Positions 46,262-59,100 of a stretch of 64,000 nt of DNA are shown here, piece after piece. Numbering within the stretch: the first letter of the stretch is position 1; each line of letters opens with the position of its first letter. The position numbers were made by a program, and so were the translations under genes. The notes under the pieces are model-generated. The model saw only the letters and a list, made by a program, of their open reading frames with translations, ran no database searches and had not been told where the DNA came from. The stretch is from Hydractinia symbiolongicarpus (taxonomy: Eukaryota; Cnidaria; Hydrozoa; Anthoathecata; Hydractiniidae), in the NCBI RefSeq assembly GCF_029227915.1, contig NC_079877.1, positions 11,905,351 through 11,969,350 on the forward strand. The letters run 5' to 3'.

Positions 46262-47929
46262 TCATGGAGAAGTAGCATGGAAAACAAACAAAAGAGACGA
46301 AAGGTACAATATTGGCTGTCTTTACAAGCTCGTGAGCTTGTATTAAAACGCAAATGTGTCCTACAAGAATGGAAATTTTTGCCTCTCTGAGCACCGACAC
46401 GGGAGTAGTCGTGTGTTCGAATCTCATCTTGGTAACTATTTTTACTTTTTTTCTTCTTCTTACTATTTCGCCCGCGAGGACGTGTTTACAGACTGACCTA
46501 ACGAAAATTGAAATTTCGAGAAATTTTCTATCAATATTATTGCCTATCCGAATAGCAAAATATGTCGTGTCTAACTTCAGCTTTTTATACACTTTTTTGG
46601 CGAGGTTGTTTGCGTATATCATACGTCTTGTTTGTTCTGGTACGAAGTCGAGTAAAAGTTGATAAACTAACAATTTACCAAACTCATAGAGAAACCTTTA
46701 AATTTTCACTACGCTTGTGAAAAATTGTTACATTAAAAGAAACGTTTTTCATTGAGTAGCTATGCAAATTTGTGATAAGAAAAAGATCGATTGTACTTCC
46801 GTAAGTAATATATTTTGAACTTTATTTTGTTACTGACAGTGTGTTTATCTGCTTTTCCATAGCATTACATTGAATCAGTAAACATCAAATAGTAACAAAA
46901 CGTTATAAAATATTACAAAAATCGTTTTATTTCTCCTAAGAACGTATTATGTATAATTTTAAGCTTTACAGCAAGGAAAAATAGAAGTTTTTCATAGGAG
47001 GCTTCAATGCCCAAATATAGATTGTTTGAGAAAGTATAATAAACTAACTTGATATACATAACATAAACCACTTTGGCTGAATCACTTACGTCAAAACCGG
47101 CAGTAAACTTTGCAATGGCCGCTTATATCAATTTTGCAAGTCTTTGAAAACGCTTCAGCGCACATTCTTGACCAAAAATCAAAATGGCAGATAATGTTGT
47201 GGTGGTCGAGTTGAAAAATAGTACAATGAATATCGACTTATAAAACAGGTTGTTCTTTAATGATTATTATCGAAATGACCAATGATAGCCTTAGCATGTG
47301 TATTAATTTATTAGGAAATTCACGTTTAGGATAACCAGTTGATTTTAATCTAAAACTTGTTCATCCATCTTAGTACTTCCTATAGTTGGTATTTCATCCA
47401 ATTCAAATGTAACATCTAATTGAAATGTGTTGCGTATGTGTGTCAGTTTTTCGTGCTCGCGCGTAGGGGCATGCACGCTTCTGGCTTCCTTTGGGCATAG
47501 TTCTAAACTGTATAAATAGGCTGTTCTTTTTTGACGATCGCTAGTTTTATTTTAGCCGTCACAGCTAAGTTGCCGCTTTGAAAATGTATACTGCGAATGT
47601 TAAGATTAAGAAAGAAAGGAGCTCTTATGTGAGAGGCTTATGTTAAAGGTTGTTTAACTTAAAAGTTTTAAGTTCGAATAAAGTTACGTATATATCTTAC
47701 AGTTTCACGGATATTTAGCGGTCGCGTTAATATCGTTTAGTAAGTGTTTATTTGTAATTATTTTTGTTGATTTGTTACTAATTGTACATGCATTGGCGTT
47801 TGCCATGGGTGTTTGATTTTGCTGTAAATATAAAAAATTTTTACACAATCCGTTCTTTTTGTGACACTTTGATATTCTTGTGTTCTTTGCCATAGGCTAC
47901 GTTGTTCAGAAGTATTGTGTTCTTACAAC
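46262..47929. other. Intergenic
   Basis: No gene recognised. A B-box-like gtgttcgaatc lies at 46410-46420 (possible SINE trace). A TATAAATA (47512) with a downstream AATAAA (47678) could be a promoter and poly(A) signal of an old element, for example a solo LTR; no terminal repeat or target duplication was found. Confidence 0.3.
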
Positions 47930-48440
47930 AAAGTGCTTAAAGAAAATATTTTCAAGTTCAAGACACAACATATTTAACTTTATATTTAAGGGAAACTTAA
48001 GTTCTAATGGTTAACTTAAAAATCGTGATTCACCTGAATTCATTTCTCTACCAAATAATCTAAACAACACACCTGCTCGTTCTTTCCCTGTCTCAGTAGG
48101 TTGATAGCTAGCGTTCTTTGGATAAAAGTCCAATCAGTTTTCGACCTCCATTACTAAACTTCGCTATATCCCAAAGAAAAAAATTTAAAGTGTATACCTG
48201 GCTATAATTGTCTAATACATTTCTAATCAGTTCTTTTTGGGACGTTATATCATCATACCATATTCTCCTTTATAAAAAATATTTCTGAAAACAACATAAA
48301 CTTTTTTTCTCGCTCGACAACAACAGTCGTTCTACAACAACAGTTTTGTTTTTTACACTTCAGATTCGAATTATCATTCGAATTCGATAACACAAATATG
48401 GAAAATTGCACCGAATATTAAGTGAAAAATGAAACAAATT
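47930..48440 (-). mobile_element. Helitron-related segment, inverted
   Basis: Homologous in reverse to about 50570-50960 inside the Helitron at 49371-51894 (cttaaagaaaatatttt, ccaaataatctaaacaac, gctagcgttct, cattcgaattcgata blocks). No ends were identified. Confidence 0.5.
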
Positions 48441-48463
48441 AAAAAAATTATGTCATCTTAAAA

Positions 48464-48830
48464 TCCCCCCTGACGGTTTTCTCTTAATACCTCCTTAACG
48501 ATACGTTGCATGGCTATAATACTTACTGAGTTTCAGTATTTATCCATTAGGCACCTGTATGTCAAATGTTTAGGTCCTACGCCTGCCAGAGGCTTTGATA
48601 TTGGCTATTACTCTAAACTACCCCTAAAAATGACACCCTTATAACTGAGAAAAAATAATAACTCTTGTTAGGATTAACTTTAAAACTTGAAACTTTCAAC
48701 ACAACTTTGAAGAAGAATCATTTTGAATAATTGGGACACGTGATTAATCTGATTTCCCAATTTTGTCGGATCTTTCCCGAAAGTCGGAAAAACCCGGATT
48801 TTCGGGCAATTTTTGGCTCGTTTTATGCAA
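48464..48830 (-). mobile_element. piggyBac-like MITE, inverted copy (end missing)
   Basis: Same repeat as 1-316 in reverse, from cccccctgacgg to the cgaaagtcgg inverted motif. The terminal TTAA end is not present. It faces the next copy across about 290 bp, forming a large inverted repeat. Confidence 0.6.
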
Positions 48831-49114
48831 TCCACGTAAAAAGCGGAAAATATGTTAAGTAACTTTTATTTAGCTTTCAGAAACTTCAAACAGAATGCAA
48901 AAATTCCTCTGGAACAAAAGTAATTAAATTTTATGCAGATAGTAGCATTTTTAACAAATTTCAAACTTCTGATGACGTCACAGAAAATGTGCTGACGCAA
49001 CCAAAAACTTATTCTCGCTATATTGTTCCTCTTATGATGTAATATAAGTGTGCCAAGTTTGACTCAATTTGAACAACACTATGAAAAGTTATTGAGACGC
49101 GGCGGAATAATTTT

Positions 49115-52016
49115 TTCCGAGTTTTGGGTAAAATCCGACAAAATCGGGAAATCGGATTAGTGACGTGTCCAAATTATTCACAATGATTCTTCTTGATGAA
49201 ACAATGTCATGTTGCAAGTTTCAAGTTCTAAGGATAATCTTAACAGGAGTTGTTATATTTTCCCCATTATAAGGATTTCATAGAGATTTTTAGGGGTAGT
49301 TTCGAGTAATGGCCAATATCAAAACGTCTGAAAGGTATGGGACCTAAAAATTTAGCATGCAGGTGTCTAATCTATATAATAATACGCTTGTGTGAGTAGC
49401 CATGTGAGTCCACGACAGGCACAGTACGGGTCACTATGACGTGGCGTTACGCTAAAATTTACCAAGTTAAAAAAAACGCAAATCAGGGGGTTACTATATA
49501 ATCATTTAGTTCTTCTTTCTTATTACCTTAAAAAATAAATCTCTATTTTACTGAAAGCTTTATTTTATTGAAAATAATTTTTTTTTTATTCTTAAACATT
49601 TTTATTTTGTTTTGTTTTTATTTTAAAAGCCCAACGCTGTTGTTTTTGGGGTTTTATTACCGCAAGCAAGTCAGTCCGAGGACGCAAACATAAGATATTT
49701 TAATGGCAGCCTCACAGTACTGTGCATGTCTAACTACCATGTTATGTTTCTAGGATGTGTTTCTTAAATTTATTATACTAGAATTGTTGAATTTAGGTTT
49801 TGATTAGACGATAGCAAATATGGCTACTTTGGGTATTTTAAAATTTTTTGGCTACCTTTGTGCTATGATGGTCCTCAGACAAAAAAGTACAGCAACATCA
49901 CTCCAATTAAAATAAGTTCTCCAAACTATATTTTATCAGAAAAAAATTACCTGCTATTCCTAGTTTGGGTAGAACTTGAAATATCGTATTCGATTTCGTT
50001 GCAACCACAATTCCAAGACTAATCCAGGTTGTCTTTTTCAGCCATGTGTCACCGCAGCTTATCGCAAAAGGAACTTGCTATTTTGGGCTTTCATTCATCC
50101 AGCATGGTTTATTTCTCTAAAAAAGCTGACCAAGCTCCCCCCTTTTTTCCACTGGGCCTAAAATTTTATGTTTTTCAAAGATATTCTTCGCTGTGTTCCG
50201 CATCCCTTGAGCGCCAGAAGCCATTATGGAATTCGGCAACCACGCGAAATTTCAGAAAAACCGGCGCATGAGCACACTTTCTTTTCATCGACAAATGGCC
50301 GTGAACGGAGTCGTTTTAAATATAATAATTTAATTTTACACCTGGATTAATGTCCACGCCGTATCTAACGAAAACAAGTTGTTTATCAACTGCAAAAGAA
50401 AAGCGGAGCGAAAAAGGTTGTCTGTTTTTCAAAGTAATCCTGGAAAAGGTTTTTTGAAACATTGTTTACTTATCATGAGGTGTTTACTTATCATTTGTTT
50501 TTCTATATTTTCCATTTTTGTGTTCTGGGACCGAGGTTGCTTCCTTTTATAGAAATTCTATCAGATTCGAATATGAATGTAATTCGAATCTGAAATGTAA
50601 AAAACAAACTGTTGTGTTGTTGTCAAACGAAGTTGGTGTTGTAGTTAGAAATTTTTCTAACGTTCGATGATTTAACATCACAAAGAGAACTGATTGGAAA
50701 TGTTTCAGGCAATTGTATGCATCTTCAATTCGTTCTCTTTGGGATGAAACGAAGTTTAGTATTCATAGTAAAAAAATGATTGGAGTTTTATTAGGAGAAC
50801 GCTAGCAAGCTACCTAGTGAAAAGAAAAAGAAAAGCAGGTTCGTTGTTTAGATTATTTAGTAAAGAAATGAACTTGGGTGCATAACGAGTTTCTAGCCGT
50901 TTCTTTCAAAGCTAAATTCTCCGTAAATATTAACTTTGTTGTTGTGTCTTGAGCCGGAAAATATTTTCTTTAAGCACTTATTTTGTAAGTACATACTCTG
51001 AAAAATGGGTCAGAAGTTTGAATATCCTAAAAATATGTCTAAGCTTAATAGTTTGCTATAAATATGAAAGTGAAAAAAGTTCAGAACATCGAGGCTGAAA
51101 TTATAACCCACTATTCTTATACAGCGTGTATATCCTAGACAAGAATTTGCATAAACATGTAAAAAGTAATTTTTCCGTTGTTACTGTTTTTAACACTACA
51201 GATTGTGTGATTCAGTATTGATGTCGTTATAAAAAACCTAAACCTAAAACCTAAAGTTAAATCAATGTTTAGATCTGTTACGTTACGATCGTTTGAAATA
51301 TAATCGATTCTTAAATTCGAAAACGCTGTATTGTTATCTTCTTTGATTTTATGCGTGATTTCCTTAACTATAAGTTTGGGTCTGTTCTTTTAATATTTTG
51401 GATTGAGATATTTCCATAGATATACAACATACTAAATAATTCAAGTTTTTATATTTCTCTTTGTGTTTTCAACTATTAATTTCTTGTATTTTGAGTATAA
51501 CTTTGGAAGGTTTGCCGTTTGCAATAGACTAAACAGCTGATTTTGTATGACTTTGAAAAATGTTGGATTTTTTCAATGTTTGGTATCCTTTTTTCCCCTG
51601 GTGTATTTCTGGAATGGCTTTTTTTGGACATATGTTTTTGTTGCACATGCTTATATTTTTAGACGATTTGTTTCAGCGGTTATAAACATAAAATAAGGCG
51701 GATTGTGAGCAACCTCGATCCCAGGGCGTTTTTCTCGTTTTTGCCATCCCGTTATAAAAGAGACAAAGAGCGCGGCGTCGATATTAAAATGTGAGTTTTG
51801 AAAATTCAAATTACTGAGTTCTATGTTTTTATTTGGCACCCTGAAAAGAACTCAATAAAAGATTCAGTGGATTCTTCCACAGGAATTCGGCTAGTAGATA
51901 AATATTGAAACTCAGTAAGTATCATAGATATGTAACAAAGCAGTCAGGAGTTATTAAGAAAAACCGTCAGCGGCCGGGGGGCGGAATCCGTCCCCCCCCC
52001 GACCGAATAGGGTTAA
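49115..52016 (+). mobile_element. piggyBac-like MITE split by a Helitron
   Basis: The MITE occupies 49115-49370 and 51895-52016, ending CCGAATAGGG-TTAA at 52013-52016. Removing 49371-51894 rejoins ctaa|tagataaa, matching the uninterrupted copy at 200-210. Confidence 0.75.
49371..51894 (+). mobile_element. Non-autonomous Helitron, 2524 bp
   Basis: Starts TCTATATAATAATACGC after A and ends with hairpin GTGGATTCTTCCAC (51867-51880) plus 10 bases and CTAG (51891-51894), followed by T. No target-site duplication, as expected for Helitrons. Short ORFs inside (for example 49976-50350) show no helicase or Rep motifs. Confidence 0.82.
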
Positions 52017-53190
52017 CCCGGTTGACCTTCTCTAATTCGAATCCCGAGGGGAAAAAGGTTTTGTCCGAATTATAGAGAGATTCGAATAGTATAAAGTCTC
52101 TCTTGTTCGAATTTTCAGGTTTGAAGGCTGAAAATTCGAATTAGACAAAGATATCGGAATTTTTCAAAAATTGAAAAAAATAATAAAAGTAAAATGTAAT
52201 CAAGAATGAACAATTTTTCTTTGATTCTTTCTTTCTTTTTCTACCGTTCAAGATCTAGTACAAACTAGTCTCGGATATAATAAGTTCAAAAAACCCCGGA
52301 TCGATTAGGATTAAATTGATAGGTGTATACGGGAATTATAGCCAATATTGCAATTGTTACCTATATTTGCAAAAGTTTATGCGGCAAATTCTTTTTAAAC
52401 CAGATTATGTTTTCTGTTTTTTCTCATACCTTGTCGATAAAATATCTGTATTAGGTTCTTCTGATTTCTTGAACATTTCGCGAATATCTTAGTAGCAATG
52501 ATAATCTCGTTTTGGAGCCGATTTAAGGACCGTCATAATCTTAATAATTAGAATTAACTTTAAAAAAGTGCTAGAATTGCAAAAAGAAATATTTCCAAGA
52601 AATCTAAGAATGGTCAATTCGCGAAAAAAAATGCTTTGCGAAATATCTGAAATAGATCAATTTGAGGTTACGCCATACATACAAAATGTAGCAGCAACTT
52701 TAAAATAGTCAAACTAGGCTATAATGACAATAAAACGTCCATATATCTTTTTAGAGTTACGTTAACTCTTCTGATGATAATTTATTTATTCTCTTCTTGC
52801 ATCAAGAAGATCAATAAAATTGGACAGGAATCGGTGCCTTTGTTGACGAAAAGGACGTAAAGCTTCTTTAAAAAAGACGTGGAAATGTGCTTCTACAGAA
52901 AAACACAGTGTGCTAAAATTGTTTTGACCTTTTTTCTGTTCCAATTTCCGAATAGTTATTGACTGTTGGTGGTGACAAATCGGCATAAACAATTTCTTTT
53001 CTTGCTTCCAATTGAAGACCTGTATAATGAGATTCAGTTGTAGGAAATACTTCGTACTCTTGTCTATCTTCGTTTTTGTCGTCGTTTTTTGCGCTTTGCT
53101 TATTTTTGCAGTTAGTCTCAGCACCTAGAAAATACATGGGCTTGTCATTTCGTATTTTATACTGCTACAGTATTATATACTGCTACAATA
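52013..53190. repeat. Segmental duplication, copy 1 (gene F 3' end)
   Basis: Nearly identical to 62688-64000, covering the flank and the whole tail exon. Copy 2 carries about 138 extra bases (62945-63082). Confidence 0.85.
52913..53124 (-). CDS. Gene F exon 6: cytoplasmic tail
   Basis: EYEVF, SHYTGL, IVYADL and NNYSEI, with x9 and x7 spacing. Nearly identical to the gene G tail. Another open frame over the exon (52786-53124) is a shadow. Confidence 0.75.
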
Positions 53191-56100
53191 ATAAAGGATG
53201 TTCTAACCTCTGTACTTCACAACTCCATAAATGCATATATTGGCTACTTGCGTGACCACAAACGCTATAATTATTGCTAAAACTAATTTCTTCGTATCCA
53301 ATCTTTTGACTAAAATTAACACAATGACTTTCAGCAAAAGAAATTCACAAAAAAAACAAAGTAAGTACCAATGCTGTATTGACACAACTGTCAAAATAAC
53401 ATCGGCTATAAAATTGGCATATACCTTCCAACAGTTTTGGACATGTGCAAGGATCGGTAGCATTTGTAGGTCCAGGAGTTGTTAAACTAGCATTGATTTT
53501 TATCTTCTCGCCGTATTTGTTTTTGTATGACGCCCAAATAAATACATATGAAGCACTTAATACATTACACACAGCGTAGTATGTATCACTTGTATTAAAA
53601 ATATATTTTCCTCCTTCAAATTGTAAATGATAGTTAAGCACACAATTTCCAGTTGCTTCACGTGTCCATATACCATTTATACAATCATTATCTTTGTAAA
53701 ATATTGCATTTTGTAATTTTCGAGGCGAAACTAAAAGTTTTAAAAAGGTTTTAGAAATTTTCAAAAACAAGGTCAGAGAAAGAAAATAAGTGGCCATTAC
53801 ATGTTACATCTATTAGTGTCTCTCCCTTGATCATTCCATTCGTACCAGTCGCATTGAAAACTAGCTTTGTACCACAATCTTCACGTGTCACGAAACGTCG
53901 AGTTTTATAAACATATCTGTATCGCATGATTGAGATATTCACTGGCGCAACTGCGGTAGAGTATGAATACTCTAATTCTTTTTGTAATTTCCAAGTTAAA
54001 ACAGGTTTTGGATTTCCACAAACTTCGGTGGTAACAGATAACTGTTTACCCTCGTTTACAGCATAACTTGTATTTAGTGTAATCCCACAAGCTTCAGGGC
54101 CACCTACAATTATTTAAAAAAACAAAAAGTCTAGTGATATCTGTCTTCAAGATCGTTAAATGTAAAATTCAGAGTGGTAATATTATATACTGATATTTTA
54201 TAATAATAATTCATCTTAAGATGTTTTATAAACCGCAAACTGGAACGCTTAACAAACTTGTAAAACGGTATATCGAGTAGCAATCATTAGCGAACCTTTT
54301 TGTGGGCATTTTTTATATGAGAAAACCTTTTGACATGCAAATAAAATGTGACTACGAAATTTTAAAAAAATTATAAATTATGATAAGTGATTAAGTGTAC
54401 TAAGATTTCCTCATTGGTATAGATTGTGCGACCTTGATTCCTCGTAGACTAATTAAATTCAATTTAATTTAAAAAAAGTCAAATTTAATGACATCAATGG
54501 GATACAAATGAAATCATATCTAACATTTTGCTTCTATAACGATCTAAACCTAAAAAGATCCATTTTTTCGGGAAACAATAACGCTTATTTTATTAAGCTT
54601 GGTACATACGTTAGGGTGGTTAGGGTGAGGACAAAATATTTGATAACATTGAGATTCATTTATAAATTCACACGCAACTGTGAAACCAAGATCAATGACT
54701 TACTTCCAAGAAAACAATGTGAAACTGTCATACTTTTTGTTGTTTTTAAACCACATATTTTATATTTACAATAACGACTTTTCTTAAAAACATCATTAGC
54801 TGTCATAATATATTCCTGTTAAAACCTAAGTTTAATTTTTTGGTTATCTAGATTGAAAAATATCTTAGTTTCCACTCCCCATAGTTTGCTATTAAACACT
54901 CTTCTTATGTTAATCATCGTTTGTACAAATACCACACCCTTGGTAACCGACTCATGTATTTCAACCGTTTGACTGTAAACAAAGGCATAAAATTAAATCT
55001 TTAATGCATTAAAAGCCAAGTAAAGGGTAACCCAGCAGCAATAGTAAAATCCTATTAGCAGCTAATTTACTTTCCGGATAATCCATACCATGATTAGTAC
55101 TAAGACAATTACGTATTAATCAGGCATAATTTTTTTAACAGATGAAGGGGCTTATAACATAAAATATTCAAAGGATTTACGAGTTGCAGCTAGAATTTTC
55201 ACCTTTTAAACCTTATTAACAGCGGGTCTTTTTTGTACTGTATAGCCCTTAAAAGAGGAACAAAGTAAATTTTACCTATGCATAGAAAAAAACGTGTCCT
55301 ACTTGTAGAAAGTCATAATACAAACACATACAAGGTAAATATGACACGCAATATCGCACATGTCTGAAATAAACCATTCTCCCAGTTTGCCAACAAGCAC
55401 TTTTAAAAGTTCACGAAACATGCCACCGTCCAAATAATGCCGTGAACCCTCCATGGTACATCAAGTTCACAACTTTTTTTGTCCTAACAGGTCTCAATGG
55501 AGTTAGAAATAGTCTCACAAAGGTTAATTATTGCATATGTGGCTGTTAGTACTTCTAGGGAACAATTTTTAAAATATTGCCAGTTACTTCAAAAGTATTT
55601 CCAGTATTAAAAGTAAGTTGATATGTCACCTTACAATTTACAGTATCCTCTGTGTTCCAATCCACATGGACACAATTATCTTGATGGTAATAGCAATGGC
55701 AGTTTCACCTAATGGTTTAACTAAATGATTATATACCATCTAACAGGCAATGATGTTTTTTAAAAATTTAATAAATCGATACACAAATTTTTTTAACATG
55801 TTTGGTATACTACAAAAAATGTTTATTTATACGTAGATAATAAACAGTATAATGAACAAAACAGTGACTCACAATTATATCAAGTTATTACAAGCTTGTG
55901 ACCATATGCTCGAAATCCAATTATGTGACCGTAATTTGTCCTAGTTAATGCTTTTGTTGTATATGTCTATTGGTAAGTTCTTGTGATATTTTCTTTCAAA
56001 GCAGAACTGGCTAAAGATTGCCACAAACATCTTGTTTTAAAGTCAATTCTGTTACTCCATTCATGCTGTCGCTTTCAGATATATTGGCACCACAAAAAAG

Positions 56101-59100
56101 AGGACCCCCTTCATCAAGTATGTAGCAGGTTACACCATTCACATACTGATTATAACCAAAAAACTTTCATTATTAATGGACGTAATAAACAAAAGAGTTT
56201 GAAGGATATAAAAACCACATGGTATGGTATCAACCTAGCAAGTAACCACGTTACTTGCTAGGTTGATACCATAAATGATTAATGCATGTAAAGTAGTTAA
56301 AATTTATTAACAAAATTATCATTGATAGCGCAGCGTACTATCAATTCAATAATTTATAGTGACAATTGCTGATTTTGTTGAGAAGAAGTGGCTTATCATA
56401 GCAAAAAACTTGGTTGTAAGAACTGTACTTCAGGAGGATAATTTTTTTAATTTTTTTGCAAAATTCTATAGCCAAATGTTGTCATAAACTTGAATTCCTA
56501 ATAAGCTTTAGGACTTGCAACTTTAGGAAGAGGAGCAAAACTCATAAAAGGCTACTTAATTTTAATAATTTTCATGGCAACAGAAAGTCTCCGTAACATG
56601 CCAAAAATAAATTTTTCCTAAGAACTTATTGTGATCATTCGGTAAAACTTTCCTCCCTGATTAGAATATTGCAAGATCATACCCATCTAACAGAAAGATA
56701 TATTGGAAATGAGGGATTTTTGTTTGTGGTGCCTATAGGCATTTTAATTTAGGTGTTGAAAAGATAATTAAATATTTAAGCAGCAAGATGATACTTTGTT
56801 TCTTTGTGATGGAAAACAGGTGCCACATTGTTCATTCTTATTTCTCCAATTTTAAACAAAATGTGACGATATCAGATCTATACTTTTTGTAGCATGTAGT
56901 CCCTAATTTTACGGGTTTATAAACCTTTGATCAAGATCTAGTTTTGTTTGATTTAATATATAATAGCTTTCTACTTCTTGAAAGGCTTAGCTTGTTATAG
57001 ACATAAAACAGAAATAAATTAAACCTGGAATATAGACTTTAAAATTTCGCTGTCATTGCAAAGATATTTGTTACTTTGAAAAAGCCTGACACCAGGAATT
57101 GGAATAATAAATTGCACATTTTGGAAAATAAAAAAACTGTAACTCACCTACAACTTCTTTTATAACCACTGTTGAATTTTTTGGATAATATTCTAGTGCA
57201 TTGTAGAATACAACTTTCAAGTTATAAGACTTCTTTTCATTGAACTCGATTTTTTTGATAGATAGTGTATATATACCATTTGTCAAGCTTCCAGATAATC
57301 TATTACCAAACCTTTCTTCACCAGCAGTTGTGAGGGTTGATACAAAGTTGATTATTTGAACATTGGGTGATCCAAGAACAAAAACCTCTGCCGTAGATAT
57401 TTCTTCCCCTAAATCAGGGACAACTCTCCACTTCAATTGCGCAGTTTGATTAACTGGAACTTCTAAATTAGTTTTGACAGTTTCAACTGTGCCACATATC
57501 ACTAAAAAAAGTAGGATTATACATAGTCATGAATAATGATCAATTTTCTTTCAAAAAACAATGCAAAAATATCTTTAAAATATGCATTTTAAATTCACGT
57601 TCTCAGAGCTGTTAAAACATAATTATATATACACAAAACATGAGTTCTTAAATAAAGAGTATAACAACTAACCACAAACAACTATAATATTATGCTTGCA
57701 GGCATGAAAAACAAGCCTCTGCTATTTCACATTGTGACAATGCAGGCCACTTCTTCAATAAAACTATGCCAGAGCTACAAAAAGCACCCGCTAAAACATT
57801 ATAAGTGCTATGGTCGGCGAAAAATCGTATTCGTAAGCAAAATTTACAAGTGCGATGTGAATATATGTAAGTGTGATTCGCAATTAATTGTTTTTTGTTT
57901 ACTGCGACATTTTATGTTACTTAAGCTGTACAGAAATCAATTTTGTAAAACGTATTAACCACAAGTGCAAGGTTGAAACAATGTTGAACGTGATGATGTG
58001 TTGGCAGATTTGCTATACGTTTTTGGCGTTTACTATATTTCTAGACATTTTTGATTTCTCTTGCCCCTTTTAAAAACATTTTTTAAACTTTATTCAACAT
58101 GTTTCTTCTTTTGTATTACAACACAAAAACATTCGTCCGTAAGCTGTATTAGGTACAGGACACCTAACCTCCCAATGTTCTGGTTATATTTAACTTGCAT
58201 GGATGTGCACTCTTCTCGCAGTATTCTCTGTGACAATGAAGACCGAACTGACCTGTGACATGGTTCCAAATGGTTTTCTGTCTTTCGTTTCAGTCTCAAT
58301 GTAATCCAGCAGCCGAGCATAAGAGTGTCAGCATGAAGGAAAGGGGCCAACTTTAATATTCCCTATACTTTTTAAACAAATCAATAACAAGCAAACGAAT
58401 GTTACGTGATCAACGTAATAGCCTTTTTCATCGCTCTTATATATTATAGAAAAGAAAAAAATCATGAGTGCGATAAAAAGCAAATGTAAATTATTTTATG
58501 AGTGTGAAATTGAATTACGGTATGCAAAGCAAAAATTTTTCACCTATACTTTTTCTTGTGTTCTTTATAGGAAATTTAACTTACGTTGAAAACAAAAAGA
58601 ATAAAAGAAATGTCAAAATTTTATCCAAGATCGCTGTATATAATTCGGTGTATAAAAATTAAGGTCTGAAATTATGTGAAAGTACGTTTTTGTATGATTT
58701 TAAGTCATGAAATCTCTCCGCATTTTGAAATTTTGGAGGTTATCTTAAATAGCTCGTGCTTGCAAGGACCTGGAATCCAGAAACTGCTAAAATTACAATG
58801 TTTCTATTAACACCTTTTATTTTCCATTTTTGACAACTCACAATCAGTTTGTGTTACAACTGGCTGAAACATTATAGTTAGTCTAATATTTTACGCATGT
58901 TATGTAAAAGTCAGATCTCTGTATCCTCTCTTAAGTAAAAACTTTATTGATTTAAGAGCTCTAAATTAGCAGAACTTTGTTTAATTTAATTTTTTTACTT
59001 CTATTTTGCCACTTACGTTGTATGAACCCATGATTGTTGCTGCTTGTTTCTGTCAGACTTAAGGCCTTTGGATTATATCTTATGTGGTTAACCTTCCTCA

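Noticed and set aside
46310-46440. Possible tRNA gene or tRNA-derived SINE (gtgttcgaatc B-box-like)
   Set aside because: No matching A box at the right distance and no cloverleaf that closes; only a trace is noted in the intergenic entry.
46059-46673. 204-residue minus-strand ORF
   Set aside because: It runs from unrelated sequence into a receptor domain 2 relic and on into domain 3; chance fusion across a breakpoint and an intron.
47427-47701. Solo LTR with TATA and AATAAA
   Set aside because: No flanking target duplication or second copy found; promoter-like words alone are weak in AT-rich DNA.
49976-50350. Plus-strand ORFs inside the 2.5 kb Helitron
   Set aside because: Short and overlapping, with no recognisable domain or Helitron Rep/helicase motif.
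54508-54774. 88-residue plus-strand ORF in gene F intron
   Set aside because: No recognisable domain, no splice or promoter context; likely chance.
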